From positions 28,839-92,838 of the forward strand of contig CAZCTR010000004.1 in the NCBI GenBank assembly GCA_964501715.1: a stretch of 64,000 nucleotides of DNA. The letters run 5' to 3'. This DNA is from M55B118 sp964501715 (GTDB lineage: Bacteria > Bacillota_I > Bacilli_A > Izemoplasmatales > Izemoplasmataceae). The notes below the pieces were generated by a model. It saw only the letters and a program-made list of their open reading frames with translations. It was not told the origin of the DNA and searched no databases. The position numbers were made by a program, and so were the translations under genes. Of the stretch, positions 8,368-15,827 are shown one piece after another (position 1 is the first letter of the stretch; each line of letters starts with the position of its first letter).

Positions 8368-8657
8368 TGTCCAACCACAAGGCTTTTCGACTCACTCTGC
8401 TTGCGGGTGGTCCTTTGGGAATTGGCTTGATAGTTGTGGGGTTCTTTCTTCCAAGGTGGCACTTCACAGTGATGACGGCCGGCTTCGTGACACTCGCCCT
8501 GGTCTTCGTCATCGCCCAGACCTTGGCCGTATGTCACATGTTCAAACATGACGAGGACAAGCGAAAGGCGTCCATGCGGGACTGTCCGACTTGTGGCAAA
8601 CCGATATACAATGATGACACGGTCTGTCCCTATTGTCAGTCCGAAGTCAAAAAATAG
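8364..8657 (+). CDS. Membrane protein with C-terminal zinc ribbon
   Basis: 97 residues. Two transmembrane segments (about 8-28 and 33-53) are followed by a basic linker and a zinc ribbon CPTCGKPI...CPYC at about 73-92. No specific family is recognised; zinc-ribbon tails of this type occur in many small Bacillota membrane proteins. Its ATGATG start overlaps the Smr stop codon. It is the last gene before a strong terminator. Confidence 0.6.
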   Translation: MMSNHKAFRLTLLAGGPLGIGLIVVGFFLPRWHFTVMTAGFVTLALVFVIAQTLAVCHMFKHDEDKRKASMRDCPTCGKPIYNDDTVCPYCQSEVKK

Positions 8658-8679
8658 TGTGTTACGACACACTTTTTTT
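8656..8679 (+). terminator. Intrinsic terminator after 8657
   Basis: AGTGTGT / ACACACT stem with a TACG tetraloop, followed by seven T residues; it begins in the stop codon of the zinc-ribbon membrane protein. Confidence 0.85.
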
Positions 8680-8681
8680 GT

Positions 8682-8687
8682 TATAAT
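8682..8687 (+). promoter_or_regulatory. -10 element of nfnAB
   Basis: Perfect TATAAT three bases after the T-run of the preceding terminator and 44 bases before the nfnA start. The -35 position falls inside the terminator hairpin and is a poor match. Confidence 0.5.
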
Positions 8688-8730
8688 GGTGATAGTGAGA
8701 AAGCGCTTTTATGACAAGGGAGAGTGAATC

Positions 8731-9549
8731 ATGTATAGGATCAAGAAGAAAATCACCTTGAATGACACGTCCGATTTGATGGAGATTGAAGCGCCCTTGG
8801 TTGCGAAGAACGCTCAACCCGGACATTTCGTGATTCTCCGGGTCGATGAAGACGGGGAGAGGATCCCGCTGACCATCGCCGGTGTCGAAGGGGATGCGGT
8901 CACCATCATCTATCAGAAACTCGGCTACTCCACAGAGAAACTCGGGAAAAAGGAAGAAGGGGACTATGTCGAGGATTTCGCAGGGCCTCTTGGCAATCCC
9001 GCGCACATCCGGCATAAGGACCATGTCGTCGGTGTGGCCGGTGGGGTCGGGTCGGCGCCCTTGTTGCCACAAATGCGTGCCTACAAGGAAAACGGCAGTA
9101 AAGTGACGATTATCCTCGGCGCGAGGAACAAGGATCAGCTGATACTGAAATCCGCCTATGAATCTTTCGCCGACGAGGTTCTCATCACCACAGATGACGG
9201 CTCGCTTGGGAAGAAAGGATTCGTGACCGATGCGCTTTTAGAAGTCCTAAAAGAAGAAAATGCCGATCACGTGGTCGCGATCGGTCCCGTCATCATGATG
9301 AAACACACCGCCGCGATGGCCAAGGATCATGGCCTCAGTGTCGACGTCTCGCTTAATCCCATCATGATCGATGGTACCGGCATGTGTGGCAACTGCCGGG
9401 TCACCATTGGAGGAAAGACGTATTTCGGCTGCATAGACGGACCGGACTTTTCCGGCGAAGAAGTCGATTACGACGAACTGATCGCCCGCCAGTCCTACTA
9501 CAAGGACCAGGAACACGAATGCTATCTGAAGTTGGGTAAAGATGAATAA
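8731..9549 (+). CDS. nfnA: Electron-bifurcating transhydrogenase subunit A (NfnA)
   Basis: 272 residues, a ferredoxin-NADP reductase-type flavoprotein. It has an FAD-binding barrel (the segment ERIPLTIAG near 50-58), an NAD-binding half (GVAGGVGSAPLLPQ near 104-117) and a C-terminal [2Fe-2S] set of the form CGNC..(11)..C (C219, C222, C234). This is the layout of NfnA and of PyrK/GltA-associated sulfide dehydrogenase subunits. Directly followed, with an 8-base overlap, by the NfnB subunit, which decides the call. The complex couples NADH, ferredoxin and NADPH reversibly, fitting the PFOR gene at 27858. Start follows AGGGAGAG. Confidence 0.85.
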   Translation: MYRIKKKITLNDTSDLMEIEAPLVAKNAQPGHFVILRVDEDGERIPLTIAGVEGDAVTIIYQKLGYSTEKLGKKEEGDYVEDFAGPLGNPAHIRHKDHVVGVAGGVGSAPLLPQMRAYKENGSKVTIILGARNKDQLILKSAYESFADEVLITTDDGSLGKKGFVTDALLEVLKEENADHVVAIGPVIMMKHTAAMAKDHGLSVDVSLNPIMIDGTGMCGNCRVTIGGKTYFGCIDGPDFSGEEVDYDELIARQSYYKDQEHECYLKLGKDE

Positions 9550-10924
9550 AAACAGAAGAACGCTCATGGAAGAGAGAAACGCGCAAGAACGTACCGAACA
9601 TTTTCTGGAGGTCGCGCTTGGATACAACCGTGACGAAGCCGTGCGGGAGGCCATGCGCTGCATCGACTGCAAGAACCCGAAATGCATCCACGCCTGCCCC
9701 GTGAATATCGACATCCCGGGCTTTATCCGGGACCTCAAGGAAGGTGACCTGGAAAAGGCCTTCGAAACGATCTATGAAGACAACATCCTCCCTTCAATCT
9801 GCGGTCGCGTATGCCCGCAGGAAAGCCAATGTGAAGGCGAGTGCATCCTCGGCATAAAAGGCGAGAGCGTCTCCATCGGCGCCTTGGAACGTTTTGTCGG
9901 GGACTATGGCATGGAAAACGGATTGGCAAAAACGCATCCGCTTCCATCGAACGGTCGCAAAATCGCGGTCGTGGGGAGTGGCCCCGCAGGGCTCGCCAAT
10001 GCCGCCTCCATGCGCAAGAAGGGGTATGATGTGACCATCTTCGAAGCGCTTCATGCTTATGGCGGGGTTCTCAGATACGGCATCCCGGATTTCCGTCTGC
10101 CCAAATCCATCGTCGATGAGGAAATCAGCAACCTCGAAAACATGGGTGTGACATTCGTGAAAAACGCCATCATAGGAAAAACCCTCACCATCCCACAGCT
10201 TTTCGAAGAGGGATATGAAGCGGTGTTCCTCGGGTCCGGTGCGGGGCTTCCAAAATCCCTCAGGGTCCCCGGTGAGAATCTTAACGGTGTCTATTACGCG
10301 AATGAGTTCCTTACAAGGGTCAACCTCATGCGTTCACGCGGCTTTCCGAAAACAAGTGACACCCCGGTCAAACTCGGGGACAACGTCTGTGTTGTGGGGG
10401 GCGGCAATGTGGCCATGGATGCAGCAAGGACCGCGAAACGTCTTGGTGCCGCCAATGTCTTCCTCGCCTATAGAAGGGACGAATCCTCCCTACCGGCCAG
10501 ACTTGCCGAAATTCATCATGCCAAGGAGGAGGGCATCGATTTCCGGCTGCAGAGGAACCCCGTCAAAATCGAGGGTGATGAGAACCGTGAAGTGACCCGT
10601 GTGGTGTGTGAAATCATGAAACTTGGAGAAAAGGACGCCTCGGGCAGGCACCGCCCGATGCCCACAGGAAAATACGAAAGCTATCCGATCGACAGCATCA
10701 TTGTCTCGATCGGCCAGAAGCCCAACCCGATCCTGAAACGCAGCACAGATGACCTTGAGACCCAGGACTGGGGAGGCATTGTCACGGATGAGACACACCA
10801 GACATCAATCGAGGGCGTCTTCGCAGGCGGCGATGTCGTGAGCGGCGCCGCGACCGTCATTCTCGCCATGGGCACGGGCAAGGACGCCGCTGAAGCCATG
10901 GATGATTATTTGAACCGAAGCTAA
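9542..10924 (+). CDS. nfnB: Electron-bifurcating transhydrogenase subunit B (NfnB)
   Basis: 460 residues, glutamate synthase small-subunit family. The N terminus carries two [4Fe-4S] sets: CIDCKNPKCIHACP near residues 40-53 and CGRVCPQESQCEGEC near 88-102. Two nucleotide-binding folds follow, VVGSGPAGLANA near 142 and VVGGGNVAMDAARTA near 284. Without a GltB large subunit and next to NfnA it should be NfnB, where the flavin bifurcates electrons between NADH, NADPH and ferredoxin. An 8-base overlap with nfnA indicates translational coupling. An alternative start at the internal Met9 is possible. The pair ends at an intrinsic terminator. Confidence 0.87.
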   Translation: MNKNRRTLMEERNAQERTEHFLEVALGYNRDEAVREAMRCIDCKNPKCIHACPVNIDIPGFIRDLKEGDLEKAFETIYEDNILPSICGRVCPQESQCEGECILGIKGESVSIGALERFVGDYGMENGLAKTHPLPSNGRKIAVVGSGPAGLANAASMRKKGYDVTIFEALHAYGGVLRYGIPDFRLPKSIVDEEISNLENMGVTFVKNAIIGKTLTIPQLFEEGYEAVFLGSGAGLPKSLRVPGENLNGVYYANEFLTRVNLMRSRGFPKTSDTPVKLGDNVCVVGGGNVAMDAARTAKRLGAANVFLAYRRDESSLPARLAEIHHAKEEGIDFRLQRNPVKIEGDENREVTRVVCEIMKLGEKDASGRHRPMPTGKYESYPIDSIIVSIGQKPNPILKRSTDDLETQDWGGIVTDETHQTSIEGVFAGGDVVSGAATVILAMGTGKDAAEAMDDYLNRS

Positions 10925-10946
10925 AGGGACGAAAGTCCCTTTTTTA
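10923..10946 (+). terminator. Intrinsic terminator after nfnB
   Basis: AAAGGGAC / GTCCCTTT stem, GAAA tetraloop and T-run, starting in the stop codon of nfnB. Confidence 0.85.
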
Positions 10947-10975
10947 TTGACATCCAAGCGGATAGCTGATAAACT
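10947..10975 (+). promoter_or_regulatory. Promoter of the first degV gene
   Basis: TTGACA (10947-10952), 17-base spacer, TAAACT (10970-10975) with an extended TG one base before the -10. The start codon is 46 bases further on. Confidence 0.75.
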
Positions 10976-11020
10976 TTGAAGGACAAACTTTGAATATCAA
11001 ATAAAAAACGGAGGTTCAAC

Positions 11021-11878
11021 ATGAAAAAAATCGGCATTGTCGTATGCGGCAACTCGGGTATCGACTACATTGACCATTCTTACGATATTCGCGTACTTAG
11101 AAGCATGCTTCTCTTTGGGGAGCAGGAATTCACGGATTTTGTGGACATCAGCGCGGAGGATTTCTACAAACGTTTGAAAGAAGCACCGAACGCGCCACTC
11201 TCTACGGCGCAAACAGCGACCGGCGTCATCATGGAGACGTATGAAACCATGCGCAACGAGGGCTACACCGATCTCATCGTCATCACCATTTCCTCTAAAC
11301 TGAGCGGCACCTATGAGGGTGCGCAAATGGCTGCGAACATGGTCGATGATATCCATGTGCATGTGTTCGATTCGCTCACCGTGGGGTATGCGGAAGCCTA
11401 TATGGCCCTTTCGGCCGCCAAATTGGCAAAAGAAGGGTCCGCCGTCCCAGAAATTTTAGACCGTCTCACCCAAATACGAGACAACCAAGGTCTTTTCATT
11501 TCTGTGGACACTTTGAAATTTCTGGTCAAGAACGGACGTCTCTCCGGTGCTTCCGGTCTGCTTGGGTCGATGCTCAAGATCAAGCCGATGTTGCATCTGA
11601 CACATGATGGACGGGTCGAACCCCTTGAAAAGATCAGGACTAGAAAGAAAGCGATCAACCGCATGGTTGAAAGATTTCTTGAGGAACGTACAGAGAAGAA
11701 TATCGAGGTCTTCATCCTTCATGCTCACGATCACGAGACCGCCAAGGACATCAAGGAGCAATTGAAAGACGCCAGGGACGACCTGGGCGACATTCCTGAC
11801 TATCCGCTGACCCCCGTTGTGGGTGCCCATGCAGGACCTGGAGCGATCGCAATCGGTTGGATTACAAAAAAATGGTAA
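11021..11878 (+). CDS. DegV family fatty-acid binding protein (FakB-like)
   Basis: 285 residues, full-length DegV. The fold binds a fatty acid and presents its carboxylate to the kinase FakA for entry into phospholipid synthesis. Visible family blocks are STAQTATGVIMETYE near 65-79, ITISSKLSGTYEGAQ near 89-103, a FLVKNGRLSG loop near 168-177, and the C-terminal VGAHAGPGAIAIGW. Start 11021 follows GGAGGTTC. It has its own strong promoter and is followed 49 bases later by a MarR-type regulator; a second DegV gene lies at 13136. No fakA gene is in the window. The family is certain; the bound lipid is unknown. Confidence 0.88.
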   Translation: MKKIGIVVCGNSGIDYIDHSYDIRVLRSMLLFGEQEFTDFVDISAEDFYKRLKEAPNAPLSTAQTATGVIMETYETMRNEGYTDLIVITISSKLSGTYEGAQMAANMVDDIHVHVFDSLTVGYAEAYMALSAAKLAKEGSAVPEILDRLTQIRDNQGLFISVDTLKFLVKNGRLSGASGLLGSMLKIKPMLHLTHDGRVEPLEKIRTRKKAINRMVERFLEERTEKNIEVFILHAHDHETAKDIKEQLKDARDDLGDIPDYPLTPVVGAHAGPGAIAIGWITKKW

Positions 11879-11896
11879 AAACACTCTTGTTTTTGG

Positions 11897-11902
11897 TATA
11901 AT
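11897..11902 (+). promoter_or_regulatory. -10 element of the marR-like gene
   Basis: Perfect TATAAT, 25 bases before the start codon at 11928; no convincing -35 element. Confidence 0.5.
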
Positions 11903-11927
11903 GGGGTGTAAAGGAAAGGGTGATAGT

Positions 11928-12368
11928 ATGGCGACCAGCCCCAAGGAGATCATCAATGAACTGCTTGTGGATGTTTTTAACCACATTCTACGTATAGAAC
12001 AGCAGCACATGCGCAAAAAAGGCATCAAACTCTCCATGAATGAGATTCATGTGCTTGAGGCCATTCAAAAGAGCGACGAGGCGACCATGTCGAACATCGC
12101 CAAACGCCTGCACGTGACCGTTGGCACGTTGACCACATCAATCAACAGGCTCGTCGACAAAGGGTATTGTGAACGGTATCAGACCAAGGAGGACAGACGC
12201 AAAGTCTTCATCCGCCTCACGAAGACGGGCAGGCATGTCCTCGAGGTGCACCGGGAATTCCATGAGGAAATGATCGATGCCGTGATCGATGATTTGCAGC
12301 TTGAGGACAACGCTTTGTTGATCGAATCCCTCGAAAAGCTCACGGAATATTTCAAGGAAAAGTATTGA
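11928..12368 (+). CDS. MarR family transcriptional regulator
   Basis: 146 residues with one winged-helix domain: LSMNEIHVLEAI near 35-46, the helix-turn-helix MSNIAKRLHVTVGTLTTSINRLVDKG near 53-78, and the wing DRRKVFIRLT near 86-95. The start at 11928 follows AAGGAAAGGGTGA; a longer in-frame start at 11817 lies inside the degV gene. Similar regulators (FabT) control fatty-acid synthesis in streptococci, and its place between two DegV genes makes a lipid-related role plausible, but this is inference. A PadR regulator follows 18 bases later. Confidence 0.85.
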   Translation: MATSPKEIINELLVDVFNHILRIEQQHMRKKGIKLSMNEIHVLEAIQKSDEATMSNIAKRLHVTVGTLTTSINRLVDKGYCERYQTKEDRRKVFIRLTKTGRHVLEVHREFHEEMIDAVIDDLQLEDNALLIESLEKLTEYFKEKY

Positions 12369-12386
12369 GAAGGCCGGTGTCCTAAT

Positions 12387-12728
12387 ATGGCAATCAGTTC
12401 TGATGTGTTGAGGGGCCATCTCGAAAGTGTCATCTTGACACTCATTTTGGAAGAAGACCGTTATGCATATGAAATCGCACGGGAAATCCGCGAACGGACG
12501 AACGGCACCTTCTCAATGAAGGAGGCCACGCTTTATGCGATGGTCCAAAGGCTTGAAAAAAAAGACCTGATCCGTTCCTACGTCGGTACAAAATCCCATG
12601 GAAGAAAACGCCGCTACTATACCCTTACCCCTCTGGGCAAGGCGTATTTCAATGAAAAAAAACAGGAATGGTATGAACTTAAAGAAGTGATGTCGGTCTT
12701 TTTGGAGGATAAAGATGAAACAGATTGA
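12387..12728 (+). CDS. PadR family transcriptional regulator
   Basis: 113 residues, the short PadR form. The winged helix carries the hallmark YAYEIAREIRE near 27-37, MKEATLYAMVQRLEKKDLI near 46-64, and GRKRRYYTLTPLGK near 73-86. PadR proteins of this size typically repress a neighbouring membrane-protein or ABC operon. It overlaps the following HAAS-domain gene by 14 bases, a pairing very common in Bacillota, so the two form an autoregulated unit. Confidence 0.9.
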   Translation: MAISSDVLRGHLESVILTLILEEDRYAYEIAREIRERTNGTFSMKEATLYAMVQRLEKKDLIRSYVGTKSHGRKRRYYTLTPLGKAYFNEKKQEWYELKEVMSVFLEDKDETD

Positions 12729-13134
12729 TGCTTTCATAAAAGAGATCTTCAAAAACCATCCTTCCGCCGATGAAGAGACCATTGAGGAGCTCAGAGGCTT
12801 TCTGAGTGAAAAAGTCGAGGATCTGATTGAACAGGGATATGAAGAAGAAGAGGCGGTACGCAAAACAATAGAGGAATTCGGCGATCCCGAGGAATTCTAT
12901 CTTCCCAGTCTCGAAAAGGACAAGAAAAGGTATTTTCGTCACGCCGCCATCAGGCGTTCGAAGAACACACTTCTTTTCTCTTCCCTGAGCAGCCTGCTCA
13001 TCATCGCGATGATCATGGTTGCGAATTTCGTTTTCTTCCCTGAAATAGGACCATGGTCGATTATCATAGCGCTTGGCGTCCTTTTTTGGCCGCTCAGCAT
13101 TTTATACAGACTTCTCAACAGAAAGGGAGATTAA
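12715..13134 (+). CDS. HAAS/DUF1700-like membrane protein
   Basis: 139 residues. The first 70 form a helical permease-prefix (HAAS) domain, with LRGFLSEKVEDLIEQGYEEEEAV and the closing EEFGDPEEF pattern spread over residues 23-61. Two transmembrane helices follow at about 83-104 and 108-127. Such proteins are partners of PadR regulators and are thought to act in membrane-stress responses. GGAGGATAAAG precedes the start, which overlaps the PadR gene. The second DegV gene begins one base after its stop. Confidence 0.7.
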   Translation: MKQIDAFIKEIFKNHPSADEETIEELRGFLSEKVEDLIEQGYEEEEAVRKTIEEFGDPEEFYLPSLEKDKKRYFRHAAIRRSKNTLLFSSLSSLLIIAMIMVANFVFFPEIGPWSIIIALGVLFWPLSILYRLLNRKGD

Positions 13135-13135
13135 G

Positions 13136-14020
13136 ATGCCTCAGAAGAAAACCGCAGTCATCGCCATAAGCACCGGATGTCTCGATTACATGGACATCAA
13201 TCCTGACAACCTGTTCATCCTCCGCTGCAAGATCATCATGGAGGGGGAATCGTTTGATGATTTTATCGAAATCGACGCCAAGGACTTCTATGACCGCCTG
13301 AGAAACGAACCGACCCTGGTTCCCACCTCATCGATGCCTCCCGTCGGGGAAATCGATGAGACCCTGCACACCGTGGAGGACGCGGGCTATGAGTCCGCGA
13401 TCATCGTCACCATCTCCTCGGGTATGAGTGGGACCTTCCAGACGTGCAAGATGGCAAGGAACGCTTATGAGGGGAACCTTGACATCCATATCGTCGACAG
13501 CAAGAACGCAGCCGCCAGCGAAGGCTTTCTCTCCATTGAGGCGCTCAGGCTTGTCGAGGAAGGTCACTCGCCCAAGACGATCGTACCTTACTTGGAACGT
13601 CTCGCCACAACCCGGAGGCAGTACTTCATGGTCGACAACCTCCGATTGTTGGTTAAAAACGGACGGCTTTCGGGATTCTCGGGCATGATGGGCAGGCTTC
13701 TCAAGATCAAACCCATCCTCCAGGTGAATGACGAAGGATATATCGTCCCCTTTGAGAAGGTCAGGACCCACAACAAGGCCCTAAGAAAGATGATCGACCA
13801 GATTCTATCCGACCTTGAGACAGTCGAGAACTTTGTAATCACCTATGACACCTCGGACAACAAGGAAGGCTACGAGACGGTGTGGAACGCCATCGAGGAG
13901 AAATATCCAAACCATACCTACTACGCGGCGCCCATCACACCGGTCATTGGCGCGCACACGGGCACCGGTACGATTGGGGTCGCCTATTTCGATCTCGACA
14001 AGGCAAAATCCCCCGAATAA
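13136..14020 (+). CDS. Second DegV family fatty-acid binding protein
   Basis: 294 residues, full-length DegV and about as long as the copy at 11021 but clearly divergent from it. Blocks: PTSSMPPVGEIDET near 62-75, ITISSGMSGTFQTCK near 89-103, LLVKNGRLSGFSGMMGRLLK near 168-187, and IGAHTGTGTIGVAY near the end. Bacteria with several FakB proteins use them for different acyl chains, so this one may have other lipid selectivity. The start at 13136 follows AAGGGAGA, one base past the HAAS gene stop; an earlier in-frame start would overlap that gene. It seems to belong to the PadR operon. Confidence 0.87.
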   Translation: MPQKKTAVIAISTGCLDYMDINPDNLFILRCKIIMEGESFDDFIEIDAKDFYDRLRNEPTLVPTSSMPPVGEIDETLHTVEDAGYESAIIVTISSGMSGTFQTCKMARNAYEGNLDIHIVDSKNAAASEGFLSIEALRLVEEGHSPKTIVPYLERLATTRRQYFMVDNLRLLVKNGRLSGFSGMMGRLLKIKPILQVNDEGYIVPFEKVRTHNKALRKMIDQILSDLETVENFVITYDTSDNKEGYETVWNAIEEKYPNHTYYAAPITPVIGAHTGTGTIGVAYFDLDKAKSPE

Positions 14021-14023
14021 AAG

Positions 14024-14052
14024 TTGTATCCGACATGAAGCCGTGATACAAT
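14024..14052 (+). promoter_or_regulatory. Promoter of the Gx transporter gene
   Basis: TTGTAT (14024-14029), 17-base spacer, TACAAT (14047-14052) with an extended TGn; the start codon is 17 bases downstream. Confidence 0.7.
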
Positions 14053-14068
14053 ATATGACGGTGATTTT

Positions 14069-14581
14069 ATGCAAACAAGAAGATTGGTTTTTTTGGCGGT
14101 CATGCTCGGTGTTTCCGTCGTGCTCAACATCGTCGAAAGGACTGCGATACAAGGCTTCAGCGGTCTGCCGATGATCAGGCTTGGCCTCGCGAACATCGTC
14201 GTGCTGATCCTGCTATATACTTACGGTCGGAAAGACGCTTTCAGTGTACTCTTTTTGAGGATTCTGCTCGTCGGGTTCGTCACCGGCCTGTTCAGCCCTT
14301 CATTCTTGTTGAGTTTCTCAGGCGGCATGGTCGCGTTCGCACTCATGATTCTCTTTCAGCGCTTGCCTGGATTCTCCATCATCAGCGTCAGCATCATGGG
14401 GGCTCTTGGGCACGCGGTCGGACAGATTTTCATGGCGATATTCATCCTTGAGACTTCCGAGATCGTCTATATCCTCCCCATACTCGCCGCCATCAGCATC
14501 CCCACCGGGATTTTTACCGGCATGGTCGCGAGAAAACTCATCACACTCATGCAAGAACAATTCACCTTGCGTGTCCATTGA
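14069..14581 (+). CDS. Gx transporter family membrane protein (EetB-like)
   Basis: 170 residues, about five transmembrane helices. The start LAVMLGVSVVLNIVERT, the loop MIRLGLANIVVLILLY and GGMVAFALMI are typical of the family annotated as Gx transporter or heptaprenyl diphosphate synthase component I. In Gram-positive flavin-based electron transfer loci a protein of this family sits beside ApbE, an FMN lipoprotein and a NusG-domain-II protein, all of which are present within the next 3.5 kb. Its own promoter has good -35 and extended -10 elements. The biochemical role of the family is not established; a part in quinone or flavin electron transfer is inferred from context. Confidence 0.75.
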   Translation: MQTRRLVFLAVMLGVSVVLNIVERTAIQGFSGLPMIRLGLANIVVLILLYTYGRKDAFSVLFLRILLVGFVTGLFSPSFLLSFSGGMVAFALMILFQRLPGFSIISVSIMGALGHAVGQIFMAIFILETSEIVYILPILAAISIPTGIFTGMVARKLITLMQEQFTLRVH

Positions 14582-14588
14582 ACAAATT

Positions 14589-14629
14589 AAAAACGTTTCG
14601 GGCGCTTCAAGCGCTCGAAACGTTTTTTA
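14589..14629. terminator. Bidirectional terminator between Gx gene and apbE
   Basis: Long stem AAAACGTTTCG / CGAAACGTTTT extended by an inner GCGCTT/AAGCGC, with T-runs on both strands, between two convergent genes. Confidence 0.88.
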
Positions 14630-14638
14630 TTGATTGCC

Positions 14639-15709
14639 TCAGTCGCGCCATTCGAAGACATAATCCTCGAAACCGTCAGTCATTGCGCGCGAGCCATCCG
14701 GCATCACCCAAAGCGCCTCGACATCATCGAGGTCATCGATGAAGGCCTCGGAAACCTCGGGTTCCATGAGAAATGCGGCGGTCACAAGAATATCTCCGAT
14801 GGTGCCGTTTTCGACGATCAAACTCACACTGCGATAATGATCGGCAGGGTAAAGTGTGTTGGGATCAATGATGTGATGATAACGTTCATCGTCCACGGTG
14901 TAATACCGCACGTAGTCCCCGCTTGTCACGACTGAAGTGCCGCTTTCGATCTGCACCGCGCCTAACCCTGCGGTTTCATTCGGTCTCTCGGGATCGGTGA
15001 GGGCTATGTTCCAAAGGCCGCTTTCGCGTGTCGGATGGGTGCCATAGACTTCAATGTTTGACGTCCCGGCATTGACGAGGAAGCTGTCTATGACATCGAA
15101 AGTCTTCAGGTATTCGGTGACTTTGTCCGCACCGAATCCTTTCGCGATGCCACCGAGATCGAGGCTCATCCCTTCTTCGATGGAGACTTCATGGGTATCA
15201 TCGTTCATAGTGATCTTGTCGATCCCGACGGATTCGTTGGCCTTTTGCAGCGCATCATCATCAGGCAGGACACACTCGCCTCCCTCGTTGCAGGTCTCCA
15301 TCCGTTCACTCCATAGGTCGAGCACGGGTCCTAGAGTGATGTCGAAGTACCCGTTGGTGAGCGCGTGATAGTCAATGGCCATCTCTATCTGTTCATAAAG
15401 CAACGGGTCGACTTCATGCATGATGCCGGGATTCTCGTTGATGGTACGGATGTTCACGGTGTCATCCACGTCATCGTACCGGGTGGAGAGTTCATGGATG
15501 GTCTTTAGTCTTTCATCGACCCCCTCGAAAATATCCTCAAGGGTTTCGCTTTCAGTATCTTCTGGGATATAGATGCTGACGGAGACACTGGAATCGAAAT
15601 AAAGAAATGTGTTGGACGCCCGTTGCAGTTCGGGCGTAACTTCGTCTTGGCATGAGGCAAGAAGTGTGGTGATGAGCGTTAAAGTGAAGATGATAAACAG
15701 TTTCTTCAT
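14639..15709 (-). CDS. apbE: FAD:protein FMN transferase lipoprotein (ApbE)
   Basis: 356 residues. It transfers FMN from FAD onto a Thr or Ser of partner flavoproteins. A lipoprotein signal (MKKLFIIFTLTLITTLLASC) places it on the outer face of the membrane. ApbE motifs: LTNGYFDITLGPV near 116-128, DLGGIAKGFGADKV near 183-196, a VNAGTSN segment near 212, and HHIIDPNTLYPADH near 280-293. The start at 15709 is preceded by AAAGGA; an in-frame ATG six codons earlier contains that site. The next gene upstream on this strand encodes a tandem FMN-binding lipoprotein, the obvious substrate. It has its own promoter and a terminator separates it from that gene. Confidence 0.9.
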   Translation of the reverse strand: MKKLFIIFTLTLITTLLASCQDEVTPELQRASNTFLYFDSSVSVSIYIPEDTESETLEDIFEGVDERLKTIHELSTRYDDVDDTVNIRTINENPGIMHEVDPLLYEQIEMAIDYHALTNGYFDITLGPVLDLWSERMETCNEGGECVLPDDDALQKANESVGIDKITMNDDTHEVSIEEGMSLDLGGIAKGFGADKVTEYLKTFDVIDSFLVNAGTSNIEVYGTHPTRESGLWNIALTDPERPNETAGLGAVQIESGTSVVTSGDYVRYYTVDDERYHHIIDPNTLYPADHYRSVSLIVENGTIGDILVTAAFLMEPEVSEAFIDDLDDVEALWVMPDGSRAMTDGFEDYVFEWRD

Positions 15710-15734
15710 AAGTGATCGTCCTTTCATCGTTGTC

Positions 15735-15740
15735 ATTATA
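15735..15740 (-). promoter_or_regulatory. -10 element of apbE
   Basis: On the minus strand TATAAT with an extended TGC directly before it, 25 bases upstream of the apbE start codon; no clear -35. Confidence 0.55.
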
Positions 15741-15783
15741 GCACATGAGGTTGAGTACGTCTTCTTTCATGTAAATATTCCAC

Positions 15784-15810
15784 AAAAAAAGAGGCCTGCA
15801 GGCCTCTTTA
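15784..15810 (-). terminator. Terminator after the FMN lipoprotein gene
   Basis: The palindrome GAGGCCTGCAGGCCTC flanked by AAA/TTT is followed on the minus strand by a run of seven T residues. Confidence 0.8.
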
Positions 15811-15827
15811 AGTTGAGGAGGGGATTC

